DNA from: an uncultured bacterium
GTDB taxonomy: Bacteria > Bacillota > Clostridia > Oscillospirales > Oscillospiraceae
Reading direction: 5' to 3'
DNA length: 6,781 nt
Assembly: GCA_949288405.1 (NCBI GenBank)
Contig: CASEKM010000195.1
Span: 1 to 6,781 of the forward strand
Part shown: positions 5,334-6,781 of the stretch, piece after piece
Layout: every line of letters begins with the position of its first letter
Numbering within the stretch: position 1 is the first letter of the stretch
The notes under the pieces: generated by a model
Database searches by the model: none
Told to the model about the DNA's origin: nothing
The model's input: the letters and a program-made list of their open reading frames with translations, nothing else
Translations under genes and position numbers: made by a program

Positions 5334-6359
5334 ATGCTGTCCTGTGAGATGTGTCTGGAGCGGATGAGTCTGGCTCTGGACGCCCCCCTGTCCCTGGAGG
5401 ACCGGCGGGAGCTGGAGGACCATCTGGCCGTCTGCCCGGAGTGCCGGGCGGCCTATGAGGCTCTGTTTCAAATGGAAGACGCGCTCCGGGAGATCGGTGA
5501 GACCCCCGCTCCGGCGGAGCTGTCCGCCCGGGTGATGGAACAGATCCGCGCAGAGGAGGAACGCCGCCCCGCCCCCCTGCGGAGACGGGCCCGCTGGCGC
5601 GGCTTTGCCGGTCTGGCCGCCTGCGCGGTGCTGTGCCTGGGTGTGTGGTACGGCGGCGCGCAGCTGGACCGGTCCGGCGTCGTCCTGGAGCCCGCCCCGG
5701 CCCTCCAGTCCTCGGAGGAGGGGGTTGCCGCCGCCGGTCCGGCCCAGGAGCAGACGGCCGGCGGCGGGGAGGACGTCTCCGCCGCCGAAAGCGCCGAAGG
5801 AACCGGCGGGGCGGCGGCGCAGAGCCCTTCCCCGGCGGAGGGCCGGGAGACGGAGGTCCGCTCCCTGCCCGCCCAGGCGGAGGTCCCGGCGGCCTTTTCC
5901 GGCAAGACGGCGGCCGGCTCCACCCAGTCTGAGGCGGACTCCGCCCTGGACAGCTGGCCGGAGACAGCAGACGGCGGGGAGGTATCTGACCAGCCGCAGC
6001 CCGCTCAGGAGGAGCGGGGGAATGGCGGCGCAGGCCAGCAGCCCGCCCAGGAGGCGCCGGACAGTCCCGCCGTCAACGCCGTGACGGCTGCGCCCCCCTG
6101 GGGAAGCGGGACCGCACTGTTCCTCCGGGCGCTCCCGGAGGGGGTGGAGGCCCTCCTCCCCCGGGACGGCTGGGTCCAGGAGGGGGACGGGACCCGCTGG
6201 CGCCAGACGGCTGCCGAAGAGATGGAGGCCCTCCAGGCCGCGCTGGCCCAGGCCGGCGTGGAGACGGACCTCCCGGAGAAGCCCTGGACCGAGCCCTGCG
6301 CCCTGGTCCTGCTCCCGACGGAGACGCCCTCCGCGGAGCTGGAACAGCTCCCCAGCTGA
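5334..6359 (+). CDS. Membrane anti-sigma factor with ZAS zinc-binding domain
   Basis: This 341-residue protein should bind and inhibit the preceding ECF sigma factor at the inner face of the membrane. The N-terminal zinc anti-sigma motif is clear: His30-x3-Cys34-x2-Cys37, with Cys4 and Cys7 upstream as candidates for the remaining ligand. One transmembrane helix follows at about 90-108 (FAGLAACAVLCLGVWYGGA), preceded by arginines, so the N-terminus is cytoplasmic. The outer part is unusual. Residues about 118-255 are low-complexity, rich in Ala, Gly, Glu, Gln, Pro and Ser and probably disordered. A final block of about 80 residues (260-341) regains hydrophobic and amphipathic structure and may be a small sensory domain. 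I do not recognise that domain. A strong GGAGGTGAGGGG ribosome binding site precedes the ATG, and an intrinsic terminator lies 10 bases after the stop. Release is likely by regulated proteolysis, as in the family; the signal is unknown. Confidence 0.9.
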   Translation: MLSCEMCLERMSLALDAPLSLEDRRELEDHLAVCPECRAAYEALFQMEDALREIGETPAPAELSARVMEQIRAEEERRPAPLRRRARWRGFAGLAACAVLCLGVWYGGAQLDRSGVVLEPAPALQSSEEGVAAAGPAQEQTAGGGEDVSAAESAEGTGGAAAQSPSPAEGRETEVRSLPAQAEVPAAFSGKTAAGSTQSEADSALDSWPETADGGEVSDQPQPAQEERGNGGAGQQPAQEAPDSPAVNAVTAAPPWGSGTALFLRALPEGVEALLPRDGWVQEGDGTRWRQTAAEEMEALQAALAQAGVETDLPEKPWTEPCALVLLPTETPSAELEQLPS

Positions 6360-6368
6360 ACATTTTTC

Positions 6369-6396
6369 ATCCCGCCCGCACAGGGCGGGATTTTTT
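6369..6396 (+). terminator. Intrinsic terminator of the sigma/anti-sigma operon
   Basis: A perfect 9-base-pair stem, ATCCCGCCC (6369-6377) with GGGCGGGAT (6383-6391), closes a GCACA loop and runs directly into a run of Ts to 6396. It begins 10 bases after the anti-sigma stop codon and fits a Rho-independent terminator. Confidence 0.95.
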
Positions 6397-6516
6397 ATGC
6401 CGCCAGAAGGTTGGTGAACTTGAACAAAAGCGGCATTTTTGGATACTTTTACGAAAAGAGCGGACTTTTTCAGGAGGAAAGCCGCCGCCGGCCCGTGGAA
6501 GCGCCCGAAAAAACAG

Positions 6517-6545
6517 TTGCCAGAAGCGCTGTTTTACGTTATAAT
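6517..6545 (+). promoter_or_regulatory. Promoter of the EF-G-like gene
   Basis: TTGCCA (6517-6522) and a perfect TATAAT (6540-6545) are separated by 17 bases. Transcription would start near 6552, giving a leader of about 78 bases before the ATG at 6630. The rest of the 6397-6516 gap shows no convincing gene; it holds two similar AAAAG...CGG...TTTTT segments (6426-6440 and 6454-6470). Confidence 0.85.
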
Positions 6546-6568
6546 AACCAACAGATTGTACCATGGGC

Positions 6569-6586
6569 GGAGGGGCAGGCCCCTCC
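6569..6586 (+). promoter_or_regulatory. Leader hairpin ahead of the EF-G-like gene
   Basis: GGAGGGG (6569-6575) and CCCCTCC (6580-6586) form a perfect 7-base-pair GC-rich stem with a CAGG loop, about 17 bases after the predicted transcription start. No T-run follows, so it is not a terminator. It could stabilise the 5' end of the message or bind a protein; nothing in the sequence decides this. Confidence 0.5.
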
Positions 6587-6629
6587 ACTGTGTGACACCG
6601 ACGTTTCATTTTAAGGAGTGGAAGCAACC

Positions 6630-6781
6630 ATGAGCTATTCTGTACAAAACATCCGCAACGTCTGCCTGCTGGGCCACAGCGGGAGCGGCAAGACCGCGCT
6701 GACGGAGAGCCTGCTCTATATGACCGGCGCCATCGACCGCATGGGCAAGGCCGCTGACGGCAACACCGTGTGCGACTATGA
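6630..6781 (+). CDS. EF-G-like translational GTPase, N-terminal part
   Basis: Only the first 50 codons are in the window. They read MSYSVQNIRNVCLLGHSGSG followed by KTALTESLLYMTGAIDRMGK and an ADGNTVCDY segment. The P-loop GHSGSGKT (residues 15-22) replaces the A/GHIDAGKT of canonical EF-G, and the T-x-x-D-Y segment leads into the switch I region. This pattern marks the EF-G-like paralogues common in Clostridia and Actinobacteria rather than the main fusA. These are cytoplasmic GTPases related to the translocation factor; their exact task is unsettled. The AAGGAGTG ribosome binding site (6613-6620) sits 9 bases before the ATG. The gene has its own promoter and leader, independent of the sigma operon. 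Confidence 0.88.
   Translation, partial: MSYSVQNIRNVCLLGHSGSGKTALTESLLYMTGAIDRMGKAADGNTVCDY

Noticed and set aside
4680..5471. Reverse open frame of 263 codons over the sigma gene
   Set aside because: Antisense shadow of a clear sigma factor with regions 2 and 4.
6426..6470. Two similar AAAAG...CGG...TTTTT segments as a repeat or small RNA
   Set aside because: Only a loose similarity with unequal lengths and no promoter or terminator around them; too weak to annotate as a feature.
6411..6633. Small forward open frames in the gap before the EF-G-like gene
   Set aside because: They overlap the promoter and leader, have no convincing ribosome binding site and show no protein-like pattern.

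Overview
Most of the window (about 1450 to the end) reads as one stretch of a GC-rich Firmicutes chromosome. The GC-rich codon choice, strong purine-rich Shine-Dalgarno sequences, a DUF815 ATPase, an ECF sigma/anti-sigma pair, an EF-G-like GTPase and AT-rich intergenic palindromes suggest a gut Oscillospiraceae-type bacterium (Flavonifractor/Pseudoflavonifractor-like). That placement is inferred from style and gene content, not from a marker gene.

Left end (1 to about 1467): this does not look like one natural locus. Four unrelated, truncated coding pieces abut with no intact gene: a reverse-strand protein of an uncharacterised, probably Bacteroidota, family (115 to about 1020, N-terminus missing); a forward C-terminal tail of a beta-rich, phage-structural-like protein (about 1020-1193); a forward internal piece of a MurD-type muramyl ligase (about 1192-1467); and the first 55 codons of a reverse-strand TetR regulator (1613 down to about 1449). 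The last join lies in a 19-base tract that makes sense both as MurD and, antisense, as TetR. A chimeric contig end or amplification chimera is the simplest explanation.

Middle (1613-4681): tetR has a well-formed promoter and a perfect 10-3-10 palindromic operator. Its -35 box overlaps the stop codon of the DUF815 AAA+ ATPase gene upstream. The ATPase gene and a forward dus gene (tRNA-dihydrouridine synthase, DusB-like) diverge from promoters whose -35 boxes occupy the same bases. The dus frame is broken just after its start by what looks like a 20-base deletion that removes a conserved FMN-site segment. A purine-rich direct repeat, a GNAT acetyltransferase gene and an AT-rich palindrome that supplies the last GNAT codons follow.

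Right end (4701-6781): an ECF sigma factor and its membrane anti-sigma factor (ZAS zinc motif, one TM segment, long low-complexity outer region) form a two-gene operon closed by a strong intrinsic terminator. After about 230 bases holding a consensus-like promoter and a leader hairpin, an EF-G-like GTPase gene begins and runs off the window.

I did not find evidence of a new multi-gene system. The points most worth checking are the chimeric left end, the dus lesion, the shared -35 divergent promoters and the repeat-derived GNAT C-terminus.
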